A stretch of DNA of 32,527 nucleotides from an uncultured Prevotella sp. (GTDB lineage Bacteria; Bacteroidota; Bacteroidia; Bacteroidales; Bacteroidaceae). Shown piece by piece: positions 1-7,412 of this stretch (position 1 is its first letter; each line of letters opens with the position of its first letter). The notes under the pieces are model-generated. The model made no database searches. It saw nothing but the letters and a program-made list of their open reading frames with translations, and was not told the DNA's origin. Made by a program: the position numbers and the translations under genes. The stretch lies in contig ONKL01000033.1 in NCBI GenBank assembly GCA_900318395.1, forward strand, positions 1-32,527, read 5' to 3'.

Positions 1-1
1 C

Positions 2-1771
2 TATACCGTCTACTATCAGGTAACGAAGGAAGCCACTGAGACCGTTACCGGAAGCGCAAAGATAACCATCACCAAGGCTACTGCCACGCTGACGTTCTCT
101 GCAGAGACGGCTACGGCCACATTGGGTGCAGAGTTCCAAACTCCGACACTGACTGTTACACCTGAAGGGCTCGAAGGAGTGAAGTATACTTCATCGAACA
201 CTGACGTGGCTACAGTGAATGAGACCACAGGCGCCGTAACACTCATAGGCGCTGGTGAAGCCACCATCACTGCCAAATTCGCTGGCAATGATAACTACGA
301 GGCTGCTGAGGCCAGCTATACACTCACCGTGAACAGAGCACAGAGTGAGGGCTACGGACTCTGGATTAACGACATTCAGGTGACAGAGGATAATTATTTT
401 GACGTGCTGGGCAACTCGACTGACAGCAAGTCGGGAACCATCGTCTTCAACCCTGAGACGAACACGCTGGTAATGACCAACGATGTGTCTAACGTAGAGA
501 TTGAGAGCCGCCTGGAGAGTCTGACACTCCATATCAACGATGTAAATAAGGTGAAGAGCATCCGCTTCAACAACCTCGGCGATGCTACGAAGACGGGTAA
601 ACTGACCATCACCACCAACGGTAACTTCCCTGGCCAGATTATCATCACCAACGATGCTGGCGTGAGTGCCATCTCGGGATTCTCTGAAATCACCATGAAC
701 ATGGGTCTGCAGTACCTCGAGCCAGAGTTGGTAGAAATAGAGAATGGCGAGCTCTATAAATATGACTGGGATAACACCAATTCCGATAATCCTGTAAAGA
801 AGCCTGATACTAAGGCTGTCTGTGATGCCGTCACTATCGGCGTGGTCATCACTCCGCTGACAAGGAATGTAACCGTCTCAATGGCAAATGCCTCCGACTA
901 CACAGCAAAAGACGAAAACGGAAATACTATTCTCGACGAGAACGGAAATCCAAAGACTGTCAGCATGATGAATTTTGCACAGAATAAAGACATTCTCCTT
1001 ACCCTCTGGACAAAGAATGATGAAGATAACTATCAAAAAGGTAATGATGGCGACTGGCCAGATGCCGGATTCGACAATTCGGACGGCGATCCTGGTATTA
1101 CCATGGTAATAACGATGACAGATGCACAAGCACTGGCTGTAGCCGCATCCGTTCTTGCCAATACAATACAGCCAGGTGGAACCACCTACTCTATGGAATT
1201 CAAAGGTGCCACCTTCATCGTTCCTGCAGGAAGCGGTGAGATCGATGTTTGGGTGAAGACAGATCCTGGTTATGTATATAAACTACTACCTGTAGGACTC
1301 TCAGAAGAAACTCATAAACTCGATTTTAACAGTCCGTCTATCAAGGAGTACGAAGATTTAGGAAACGGTAAGATTAAGGTAACCGTGGAATATAATGATC
1401 TCCCGACTCAGACTTACTATATGCTCTACCTGGCGGAAGAGGCTCCCAGCGGTGCGCGTGGCGGTACGCGTCTGGGTAAGCGCGACAAGGCTCATGGTAA
1501 GCTTTACTCTGTAGGTGTAAGACCGAGATCGATCACTGATGTTAATCCTCCTTCTGAAGCATCAGGTGGTGTAATTGATGAGGAAGAAGACCCCGAGGGC
1601 GTTATCGACAACCCCACCCCACCGACACCTCCTACAGGTATTCAGACTGTAGCCAGCGAGAGCAGTGTCAACAGCAACAAGTGGTTCACCGCAGATGGAC
1701 GACAGCTGGAGGGCAAGCCCACAAAGCCAGGATTCTACATCCGCAATGGAAAAAAGGTCGTGATTAAGTAG
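2..1771 (+). CDS. Secreted Ig-like (BIG2-type) protein with C-terminal sorting-type tail, 5' partial
   Basis: The reading frame is open from base 2, so the true start lies before the window; about 589 residues are visible. The first roughly 90 residues read as a bacterial Ig-like domain of the BIG2 kind, with the typical 'SSNTDVATVNETTG' and 'AGEATITAKFAG' segments. A beta-rich region without a recognised catalytic motif follows, then a Pro/Glu/Asp-rich linker near the C-terminus. The last 30 residues (ADGRQLEGKPTKPG, then NGKKVVIK) resemble the short C-terminal tails of secreted Prevotella proteins and may be a type IX secretion or anchoring signal; that is inference. The protein at 24083-25198 has a similar tail. 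It is probably a surface adhesin or carbohydrate-associated protein. The specific function is unknown. The gene ends just before a strong terminator. Confidence 0.8.
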   Translation, partial: YTVYYQVTKEATETVTGSAKITITKATATLTFSAETATATLGAEFQTPTLTVTPEGLEGVKYTSSNTDVATVNETTGAVTLIGAGEATITAKFAGNDNYEAAEASYTLTVNRAQSEGYGLWINDIQVTEDNYFDVLGNSTDSKSGTIVFNPETNTLVMTNDVSNVEIESRLESLTLHINDVNKVKSIRFNNLGDATKTGKLTITTNGNFPGQIIITNDAGVSAISGFSEITMNMGLQYLEPELVEIENGELYKYDWDNTNSDNPVKKPDTKAVCDAVTIGVVITPLTRNVTVSMANASDYTAKDENGNTILDENGNPKTVSMMNFAQNKDILLTLWTKNDEDNYQKGNDGDWPDAGFDNSDGDPGITMVITMTDAQALAVAASVLANTIQPGGTTYSMEFKGATFIVPAGSGEIDVWVKTDPGYVYKLLPVGLSEETHKLDFNSPSIKEYEDLGNGKIKVTVEYNDLPTQTYYMLYLAEEAPSGARGGTRLGKRDKAHGKLYSVGVRPRSITDVNPPSEASGGVIDEEEDPEGVIDNPTPPTPPTGIQTVASESSVNSNKWFTADGRQLEGKPTKPGFYIRNGKKVVIK

Positions 1772-1786
1772 TTAAGAATTAAGGAC

Positions 1787-1821
1787 AAAAAAAGGGCTCC
1801 CGGGGAGGGAGCCTTTTTTTT
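1787..1821. terminator. Bidirectional intrinsic terminator
   Basis: A 7-bp GC-rich stem (GGCTCCC at 1795-1801, GGGAGCC at 1807-1813) with a 5-nt loop is flanked by a run of seven A on the left and eight T on the right. It therefore has a U-tract in both directions. It lies between two convergent genes ending at 1771 (plus) and 1823 (minus) and probably serves both. Confidence 0.9.
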
Positions 1822-1822
1822 G

Positions 1823-2545
1823 TTAGAAATTCCACTTAAACGCTACGGTCGGATTGATGAAGAACGACTTGTCGTTATAAGTGTTGTAGATGAAGTTGTT
1901 GCTGAGTTCAATCTCGCTACCGAAGCTGATGTTCTTAGTGACATTATACCAGAACTGAGGTTCGGTGAGGATGACGAGCATGCCGTGACCCTCATGACCA
2001 GGGCGCCAGTTCTCACCTCGCCAGAAATCTATGAAGCCTGAGAAGGTGCACTTGTTATGGGCGAAGTTCAGGCCCCACACACCCGTGAGCTGGAAACTGC
2101 TGTAGGCATTAGTGTATTCATAGCTCTTGAAGTATTGCTTGTACATCAGCTGTATTGACCATGTCTTTGAGAAGTCGGCATTGTGGCCATTATAGGCACC
2201 TCCGAGGAGGGCGGCATGCTGGAAACTGCGGATATCGTCGCGACCCAGACCACCATCGTACTCCAGATGCAATGCGAAGGGAGACGTCTTTTTGAACTTG
2301 AACTCGCGTGAGATCTCAGTGTAGGCACTGCGGAAGAACTTCCGACTCAGATCGAGATCGACGAAATAGAACCATGAGCCCCAGTTATCGGCCTTGAACT
2401 GCTCGACGGTAACGGTAACCTTCTGGCGTCCATCCTCCTCATCGGGATAGATGTTGCGTCCAAAGTCATAGTGAAGCTGGATGTCCTGTGCGTTTGCGGT
2501 GAGGGCTGCTACAGCCATCAGCGCGATAGTCATTAGTTTTTTCAT
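1823..2545 (-). CDS. DUF5020-family outer membrane beta-barrel protein
   Basis: This 240-residue protein starts with a clear signal peptide (MKKLMTIALMAVAALTANA, cut before QD). The mature part alternates aromatic and polar residues and ends in a terminal Phe, as expected for an outer-membrane barrel. The N-terminal 'IQLHYDFGRNIYP' and the 'DNWGSWFYFVDLDL' stretch match my memory of the Bacteroidetes DUF5020 family, which is related to Tsx-like nucleoside channels. The transported substrate is not known. The gene is last in the minus-strand group surE-lpxB-DUF5020, and its start codon lies in an 8-nt repeat array shared with the end of lpxB. Confidence 0.8.
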   Translation of the reverse strand: MKKLMTIALMAVAALTANAQDIQLHYDFGRNIYPDEEDGRQKVTVTVEQFKADNWGSWFYFVDLDLSRKFFRSAYTEISREFKFKKTSPFALHLEYDGGLGRDDIRSFQHAALLGGAYNGHNADFSKTWSIQLMYKQYFKSYEYTNAYSSFQLTGVWGLNFAHNKCTFSGFIDFWRGENWRPGHEGHGMLVILTEPQFWYNVTKNISFGSEIELSNNFIYNTYNDKSFFINPTVAFKWNF

Positions 2546-2590
2546 TTTTACTTTTTTACTCTTTTACTTTTTTACATTTTTACATTTTCC
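2543..2590 (-). repeat. 8-nt tandem array spanning lpxB stop and DUF5020 start
   Basis: Six 8-nt units, on the minus strand of the type GTAAAAAT/GTAAAAAA/GTAAAAGA, run without a break from 2543 to 2590. They encode the last residues of LpxB (NVKK plus the TAA stop), fill the 18-nt gap, and include the ATG of the next gene. A second array of the same unit lies at 30571-30602. Confidence 0.85.
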
Positions 2591-3808
2591 CACGATAATC
2601 CTTGCTGCTGTTTCGGGGGCATTCTGATTGCCCAGGCGGCGAGCCACCTCGGCATAGCCTTCGAGCATCCTCTCACGTGCCTCGCCATCGAGGATCTGCA
2701 AGAGTTCGTGGCGGATATTCTCCACGGAGAAGGTTTCAGCCAAAAGTTCCTTCACCACCTCGCGATCAGCCACGAGATTAACCAGTGAGATATATTTCAC
2801 CTTCAGCAAGTGACGGCGCAAGTAGCCCAAGATCTTAGGCAGCGGCACCTTGTAGCACACCACCTGAGGCACTCCGAAGAGACAAGTCTCGAGCGTGGCC
2901 GTGCCACTGGTAACGAGAGCGGCATGCGCCTGTGCCAGCAAGGGGTAGGTCTCGTTGTAGACAATCTCCACCTCGCGCCCGCGCGTGAACCTATTATAAT
3001 ATAAAGACTCTATGGCAGGTGCCCCAGCGATGACTATGCGGTAATCCTGTGCTATCCCCTCCACTGCATCAAGCATCGCAGGGAGATTGTCTTTGATTTC
3101 TTGTTTTCGCGAGCCCGCGAGGAGGGCGATTATCTTTTTCGTGGAATGTGGAATGTGGAATGTGGAGTGTGGAGTGGAATGTGGAATGTGGAATGTGGAA
3201 TGAGATTTGTCTGCGGCAGGAGTATCCTCATTCCACATTCCACATTCCACATTCCTCAAAAACCTCCTTACTTCATCCGCAGTGGGGTTGCCAACGTAAT
3301 GGATGGGATAATGGTGCTTCTTCTCGAAAAAATCTACCTCGAAAGGCAGGATGGAGAGGAGTTCATCGACATCGCGACGGATGTTCTTGATGCGGTACTC
3401 TTTCCACGCCCAGATCTTCGGAGAAATGTAGTAAAAAATCTGAGGAATACGTCCGTCTGCAAACTTTTCACTTTTCGCTTTCCGCTTCTCATTTCCGATG
3501 TATTCGGCTATCTTCAGATTGAAGCCTGGATAATCCACGAGAATCACACAGTCTGGTTTCCAATCGGTGATGTCTTGCTTGCACATCTTCATATTTTTCA
3601 GAATAGTGGGAAGATGTAAGAGCACGGGGATGAAGCCCATATAAGCCAGTTCCTTATAGTGGCGCACACGTGTGCCGCCAACGGCTGTCATCAGGTCACC
3701 GCCGAAGAAGCGGAACTCAGCCTCAGCGTCAATATCTTTCAATGCCCGCATCAGGTGTGATGCATGGAGGTCGCCCGAGGCTTCGCCAACTATCAAGTAA
3801 TATTTCAT
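2564..3808 (-). CDS. lpxB: Lipid-A-disaccharide synthase with in-frame repeat insertion
   Basis: LpxB joins UDP-diacylglucosamine to lipid X, making the disaccharide core of lipid A at the inner membrane. The protein begins MKYYLIVGEASGDLHASHLM, the hallmark LpxB N-terminus. 'LLAGSRKQEI' opens the C-terminal half of this GT-B type glycosyltransferase, and 'TSGTATLETC' is the family sugar-nucleotide site. The start is ATG 3808; an upstream in-frame extension is only repeat translation (HSTFHIPHSTFH) and is rejected. At 414 residues it is some 35-40 longer than I expect. The extra piece, residues about 184-222, is encoded entirely by an inverted pair of heptamer arrays (3142-3256) and falls between the two domains. 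The gene follows surE and precedes DUF5020. The enzyme call is firm; whether the insertion affects activity is unknown. Confidence 0.95.
   Translation of the reverse strand: MKYYLIVGEASGDLHASHLMRALKDIDAEAEFRFFGGDLMTAVGGTRVRHYKELAYMGFIPVLLHLPTILKNMKMCKQDITDWKPDCVILVDYPGFNLKIAEYIGNEKRKAKSEKFADGRIPQIFYYISPKIWAWKEYRIKNIRRDVDELLSILPFEVDFFEKKHHYPIHYVGNPTADEVRRFLRNVECGMWNEDTPAADKSHSTFHIPHSTPHSTFHIPHSTKKIIALLAGSRKQEIKDNLPAMLDAVEGIAQDYRIVIAGAPAIESLYYNRFTRGREVEIVYNETYPLLAQAHAALVTSGTATLETCLFGVPQVVCYKVPLPKILGYLRRHLLKVKYISLVNLVADREVVKELLAETFSVENIRHELLQILDGEARERMLEGYAEVARRLGNQNAPETAARIIVGKCKNVKK
3142..3256. repeat. Inverted pair of heptamer arrays inside lpxB
   Basis: The left array (3142-3205) is made of GTGGAAT/GTGGAGT units with one 2-nt deletion. 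The right array (3228-3256) is its reverse complement. Bases 3177-3205 and 3228-3256 are a perfect 29-bp inverted repeat with a 22-nt loop. The whole element is open in the lpxB frame and encodes a Ser/His/Thr/Phe/Pro-rich loop (HSTFHIPHST twice) preceded by NVECGMWNE. Confidence 0.95.
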
Positions 3809-3871
3809 GTGGAATGTGGAATGTGGAATGTGGAATGTGGAGTGTGGAGTGAGGAGTGTGGAGTGAGGAGT
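3809..3871. repeat. Heptamer array filling the surE-lpxB gap
   Basis: Nine units of 7 nt follow one another without a break on the plus strand (four GTGGAAT, then GTGGAGT and GAGGAGT). They run from just after the lpxB start codon to the surE stop codon. The 62-nt intergenic space is therefore pure repeat and leaves no room for a normal promoter. Confidence 0.95.
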
Positions 3872-4653
3872 TATAACTTCCAATTCGTGATTTGGGACAG
3901 GGCGGAGTAGGCGGTGACATCAGACTGGGTGGGGGTGATGGCTACGTAGCCGTGAGTCAGGGCCCAGTTATCGGTATCCTCAGCCTCGGGTTCGTCGTTC
4001 TGGTAACGGCCCACCATCCACCAGTAGTCGTAGCCACGGGGATGACGGTACTTCGACACTTCACTGCTCCACGTGCCTTTCGCCATGCGGCAGACACGGA
4101 CACCAGTAAAGGCATCCACCAAGGGGAAGTTCACATTCAGGCATACCCCGAGAGGCAGTCCCTCTGCCAGCACCCGTTGGGTGATCTCACGGATATAGGG
4201 GCGCAAGGGTTCGAAATCGGCATCGGCACGATGATCGCAGAGCGAGAACGCCACTGAGGGGATATACTTCATGCAGCCCTCCATCACGACACCCATCGTG
4301 CCGCTATAGTGGGTATTCACCGAGGCATTATCACCGTGGTTGATACCACCGATGACCATATCAGGTTTGCGGGGACAGAGTTCAGAGAGTGCCATCTTCA
4401 CGCAATCGACGGGGGTGCCATTGCACGACCATATCTCCACATGAGCACCCGAAGACGCCGTGAACTGTTCTTGGCAGACGAGTGTGAGAGGTGTGGTCAC
4501 AGAGAAGGCACAGGCGAAGCCGCTGCGCGCTGAATCAGGGGCACAGACGAGGACATCGCCGAAGTCGGAAACCATTTCCACCAGCTGACGGATACCCTTT
4601 GCCTGATAGCCGTCATCATTGGAAATAAGTAATAAAGGTCGTTTAATTTCCAT
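3871..4653 (-). CDS. surE: 5'/3'-nucleotidase SurE
   Basis: SurE is a metal-dependent nucleoside monophosphate phosphatase of stationary phase and nucleotide homeostasis. The start is ATG 4653, giving MEIKRPLLLISNDDGYQAKG. The Asp-Asp of NDDG (residues 13-14) are metal ligands of the family. 'APDSARSGFACAFS', 'CNGTPVDCVKMAL' and 'GGINHGDNASVNTHYSGTMG' are the other conserved SurE blocks. At 260 residues it has normal length. An upstream start at 4677 would add eight residues overlapping the promoter and is rejected. It is first in a minus-strand group with lpxB and DUF5020, divergent from parA. A TAACTTTG promoter box sits 22 nt upstream. Confidence 0.95.
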   Translation of the reverse strand: MEIKRPLLLISNDDGYQAKGIRQLVEMVSDFGDVLVCAPDSARSGFACAFSVTTPLTLVCQEQFTASSGAHVEIWSCNGTPVDCVKMALSELCPRKPDMVIGGINHGDNASVNTHYSGTMGVVMEGCMKYIPSVAFSLCDHRADADFEPLRPYIREITQRVLAEGLPLGVCLNVNFPLVDAFTGVRVCRMAKGTWSSEVSKYRHPRGYDYWWMVGRYQNDEPEAEDTDNWALTHGYVAITPTQSDVTAYSALSQITNWKL

Positions 4654-4674
4654 AAAATAACAACGATTTGCGTG

Positions 4675-4682
4675 CAAAGTTA
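4675..4682 (-). promoter_or_regulatory. Candidate -7 box for surE-lpxB
   Basis: The minus strand reads TAACTTTG, matching the Bacteroidetes -7 consensus TAnnTTTG, with GC next, 22 nt before the surE start. It is mirrored by an identical box for parA at 4726-4733. I see no clear -33 TTG. Confidence 0.65.
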
Positions 4683-4690
4683 CAAAAATC

Positions 4691-4718
4691 TCTTAATTCT
4701 TAACTCTTAATTCTTAAT
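4691..4718. repeat. Heptamer array between divergent promoters
   Basis: Four 7-nt units (TCTTAAT, TCTTAAC, then TCTTAAT twice) occupy the spacer between the two divergent -7 boxes of surE and parA. The -33 regions of both promoters would fall in or next to this array. Confidence 0.85.
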
Positions 4719-4725
4719 AATTTTG

Positions 4726-4733
4726 TAACTTTG
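4726..4733 (+). promoter_or_regulatory. Candidate -7 box for parA operon
   Basis: TAACTTTG followed by TGC fits the Bacteroidetes -7 consensus and lies 41 nt before the parA ATG. The surrounding TTTTGTAACTTTG is repeated in inverted orientation at the surE promoter. Confidence 0.65.
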
Positions 4734-4774
4734 TGCCCAAATTTCTTGTTTTTATCAAGTTTAGAAGTAAGCAA

Positions 4775-5542
4775 ATGGGAAAGATTATTGCTTTAGCAAA
4801 CCAAAAGGGCGGTGTGGGAAAGACCACAACCACCATTAACCTGGCAGCATCGCTGGCCACTCTGGAGAAATCGGTTCTCGTGGTCGATGCAGACCCCCAG
4901 GCCAATGCCTCCAGCGGACTCGGTGTTGACATTTCGACGGTAGAGTGTTCCTTATATGAGTGCATCATCAACAAGTCAGATGTGCGCGATGCCATCTATA
5001 CCACAGATATCGACGGTCTCGACGTGATTCCAAGTCATATCGACCTCGTGGGAGCAGAGATCGAGATGCTGAACCTCAACGATCGCGAGAAGATCATCGG
5101 CAAGATCCTCGAACCTATCCGCAGCGAGTATGACTATATCCTCATCGACTGCTCGCCCTCACTGGGCCTCATCACCGTGAACTCACTCACGGCTGCCGAT
5201 TCGGTGATTATCCCCGTGCAGTGTGAGTACTTCGCCCTCGAAGGTATCTCGAAACTGTTGAACACCATCCGCATCATCAAGCACAAGCTGAACCCGCAGC
5301 TGGAGATCGAGGGATTCCTGCTGACCATGTACGACAGTCGTCTGCGCCTGGCAAACCAGATCTACGATGAGGTGAAGCGCCACTTCCAGGAACTTGTGTT
5401 CAAGACCGTTATCCAGCGTAATGTAAAACTCTCAGAGGCCCCGAGCCACGGACTGCCCGTGATCCTCTATGATGCCGAATCGACAGGTGCGAAGAACCAC
5501 CTGGCACTGGCCAATGAGATCATCAATAAAAACAAACAATAG
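4775..5542 (+). CDS. parA: Chromosome-partitioning ATPase ParA/Soj
   Basis: ParA is a DNA-bound ATPase that works with ParB to move replication origins. The start is MGKIIALANQKGGVGKTTT, with the deviant Walker A signature Lys11 and the P-loop Lys16. 'VLVVDADPQANAS' (Walker A') and 'YDYILIDCSPSLG' (Walker B) follow. At 255 residues this is the short chromosomal type without an N-terminal HTH. An upstream in-frame start at 4733 would place the start inside the promoter box and is rejected. Only 3 nt separate it from parB, so the two are surely co-transcribed. The order parA-parB-DUF5683-mltD-relA is, from memory, conserved across Bacteroidales. Confidence 0.96.
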   Translation: MGKIIALANQKGGVGKTTTTINLAASLATLEKSVLVVDADPQANASSGLGVDISTVECSLYECIINKSDVRDAIYTTDIDGLDVIPSHIDLVGAEIEMLNLNDREKIIGKILEPIRSEYDYILIDCSPSLGLITVNSLTAADSVIIPVQCEYFALEGISKLLNTIRIIKHKLNPQLEIEGFLLTMYDSRLRLANQIYDEVKRHFQELVFKTVIQRNVKLSEAPSHGLPVILYDAESTGAKNHLALANEIINKNKQ

Positions 5543-5545
5543 GCT

Positions 5546-6475
5546 ATGGCTGTCAGAAAGAAATACAACTCAAGTGCGCTTGGGCGCGGCCTCGACAATA
5601 TCAGTAGCGGCAGAGGGCTTGGTCTGGATGCGCTAATCGATACCAGCGACATTGAGATCAAGGGCACATCCAACCTCAACGAGATTGCCATCAGTCAGAT
5701 AGAGCCCAATCCAAATCAGCCCCGTCATGAATTCGACGAGCAGGCGCTCAAGGAACTCGCTATGAGCATCCGTGAGATTGGCATCATCACCCCTATCACC
5801 GTGCGCCAGACGGAGAACGGCACCTACCAGATCATCGCTGGTGAGCGCCGTTGGAGAGCCGCACAGCTAGCAGGACTGAGCACCCTGCCCGCCTACATCA
5901 AGACCGCCAAGGACGACGACGTGATGGAGATGGCCCTCGTGGAGAATATCCAGCGCGAGGATCTCAACGCGATAGAGATAGCACTGGCTTACCAGCGCCT
6001 GGCAGAGACCACGGGCCTGACACAGGAGAAGATCTCGGAGCGCGTGGGCAAGAGCCGTACCTCGATCACGAACTATATGCGACTGCTGAAGTTGCCCGCC
6101 CCTATACAGATGGCACTGAAGAACAAGGAGATGGACATGGGCCACGCCCGTGCGCTGCTCTCTATCGACAGTCCCTCGGCACAGATCAAGCTCTTCAACG
6201 ACGTGAAGCGTAACGGCTACTCCGTGCGCAAGGTGGAGGAACTGGTGCAGGCCATGAAGAAGGGAGACTCGCTGCAGGAGGCCAAGAAGGCCGTGGCACC
6301 GCGACAACTGCCACTGGAATACAGTATTCTGAGAGACCGTCTCTCGCAACTCTTCGGGGTCCGCGTACAGATGACCTGCTCGCCGCAGAGTAAGGGTCGC
6401 ATCAGCATCCCCTTCGAGAACGAGGACGAGCTGGAGAACATCATGAACGTCTTCGACAAAGTAAAGAATGTATAG
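5546..6475 (+). CDS. parB: Chromosome-partitioning protein ParB/Spo0J
   Basis: ParB binds parS sites, spreads as a CTP-dependent clamp and stimulates ParA. The 309-residue protein has the ParB N-terminal domain ('IEPNPNQPRHEFDE', then the GERRWRAAQLAG box, then 'MALVENIQREDLN'). A central helix-turn-helix follows ('LTQEKISERVGKSRTSITNY'), and a C-terminal region is likely the dimerisation domain. I did not find an obvious consensus parS palindrome in the window. The end of the gene overlaps the next start by 8 nt (6468-6475), which suggests translational coupling with the DUF5683 gene. Confidence 0.96.
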   Translation: MAVRKKYNSSALGRGLDNISSGRGLGLDALIDTSDIEIKGTSNLNEIAISQIEPNPNQPRHEFDEQALKELAMSIREIGIITPITVRQTENGTYQIIAGERRWRAAQLAGLSTLPAYIKTAKDDDVMEMALVENIQREDLNAIEIALAYQRLAETTGLTQEKISERVGKSRTSITNYMRLLKLPAPIQMALKNKEMDMGHARALLSIDSPSAQIKLFNDVKRNGYSVRKVEELVQAMKKGDSLQEAKKAVAPRQLPLEYSILRDRLSQLFGVRVQMTCSPQSKGRISIPFENEDELENIMNVFDKVKNV

Positions 6476-7196
6476 ACAGCTGATAGTCATCGGTATCTTC
6501 CTGTTGGCAGGCACCCTCGTGAGCAGTGCCCAGGAGGTTAAGAAGCTGGATGCGATAGACAGCATGCTCGTGGCTATCGAGGACTCGCTGGCAAAGGACA
6601 CCGTCATCCCGAAGGTGGTGGTGGAGGAGGTGGAGCCGTCGATTGTCGCTCATACCGTGGAGGAGGTGAAGCCCGTGAAGGACATGACGAAATTTCAGCC
6701 CAATCCCAAGAGGGCGCTGTGGTTGGCACTCGTCATCCCTGGTGGTGGACAGATTTACAACCGTAAGTACTGGAAGCTGCCCATCGTCTACGGCGGAATC
6801 GTAGGCTGTCTGTATGCGATGAACTGGAACAACAACATGTATAAAGACTATTCGCAGGCCTATCTCGACCTGACGGATAAGGATCCCGCCACGCAGAGCT
6901 ATAACATGTTCCTGCACCTCGGAACGCATATCGACGACTCGAACAAGGATCGCTATAAGGACATCTTCAAGAAGCGTAAGGACAAGTTCCGCCGCTGGCG
7001 CGACCTGAGTTTCTTTGTCTTGTTGGGCGTCTATGCCCTCTCGGTGATCGATGCCTACGTGGATGCTGAGCTCTCGAACTTCGACATCTCGAAGGACCTG
7101 AGTCTGAAGGTGGAGCCTACCATCCTGAACAACCGCTCGTCGAACAATCCCCTCGACGGGTCGTCGCTGGGCTTGCAATGCAGCCTGAATTTTTAA
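6468..7196 (+). CDS. DUF5683 membrane protein
   Basis: This 242-residue protein has a signal peptide or signal anchor (MYRQLIVIGIFLLAGTLVSSAQ) and a charged linker. A DUF5683-like core begins near residue 77 ('NPKRALWLALVIPGGGQIYN', then a 'RKYWKLPIVYGG' stretch) with two or three hydrophobic segments, the last being 'LSFFVLLGVYALSVIDAYVD'. The family is Bacteroidetes-specific and its function is unknown. Its fixed place between parB and mltD hints at a link between segregation and the cell envelope, which is inference only. The start codon lies inside parB. Confidence 0.85.
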   Translation: MYRQLIVIGIFLLAGTLVSSAQEVKKLDAIDSMLVAIEDSLAKDTVIPKVVVEEVEPSIVAHTVEEVKPVKDMTKFQPNPKRALWLALVIPGGGQIYNRKYWKLPIVYGGIVGCLYAMNWNNNMYKDYSQAYLDLTDKDPATQSYNMFLHLGTHIDDSNKDRYKDIFKKRKDKFRRWRDLSFFVLLGVYALSVIDAYVDAELSNFDISKDLSLKVEPTILNNRSSNNPLDGSSLGLQCSLNF

Positions 7197-7230
7197 ATGT
7201 AAAAAGTAAAAAGATACAAGTTTCGCATGT

Positions 7231-7387
7231 TTGGAGTTATAAGAAGTTATAAGAAGTTAACAGGCTTTCAGCCTGTGGAGTTAAGGGACAAATGTTCTTT
7301 CAGCAAAAGTAATGTCCGTTAACTACACGAGCCATTGGCTCGTTAACTCCATCTAACTCCCGCTAACTCCCAGCAAGCGGAGCTTGC
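7231..7387. repeat. Composite palindromic (REP/MITE-like) intergenic element
   Basis: This fills most of the 216-nt gap between the DUF5683 gene and mltD. Three short hairpins with 3-nt loops lie in a row: 7260-7276 (ACAGGCT/AGCCTGT), 7327-7343 (ACGAGCC/GGCTCGT) and 7373-7387 (GCAAGC/GCTTGC). The left side carries AGTTA direct repeats at about 10-nt spacing and the right side carries TAACT repeats, so the whole is roughly an inverted repeat. No ORF and no TAnnTTTG promoter is visible. Just upstream, 7199-7212 holds two GTAAAAA heptamers. I infer a REP-like or MITE-like element. Confidence 0.6.
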
Positions 7388-7412
7388 GAAAGTTGAATAA
7401 AAATAATGATAT

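Noticed and set aside
1820-2041. Short plus-strand ORF after the first terminator
   Set aside because: It is antisense to the DUF5020 gene and lacks any start context or domain.
3142-3256. CRISPR-like array
   Set aside because: Units are 7 nt, contiguous and without spacers; there are no cas genes.
3809-3883. In-frame N-terminal extension of lpxB encoded by heptamers
   Set aside because: The conserved LpxB start MKYYLIVGEASGD begins at 3808. The extension is only repeat translation, needs a non-ATG start and runs into surE.
5867-6607. Minus-strand ORF of 246 residues opposite parB
   Set aside because: His/Leu/Val/Arg-rich shadow translation across a conserved gene and its neighbour.
4775-7196. 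parS site near parAB
   Set aside because: I looked for a TGTTTCACGTGAAACA-like palindrome and saw none that I could support.
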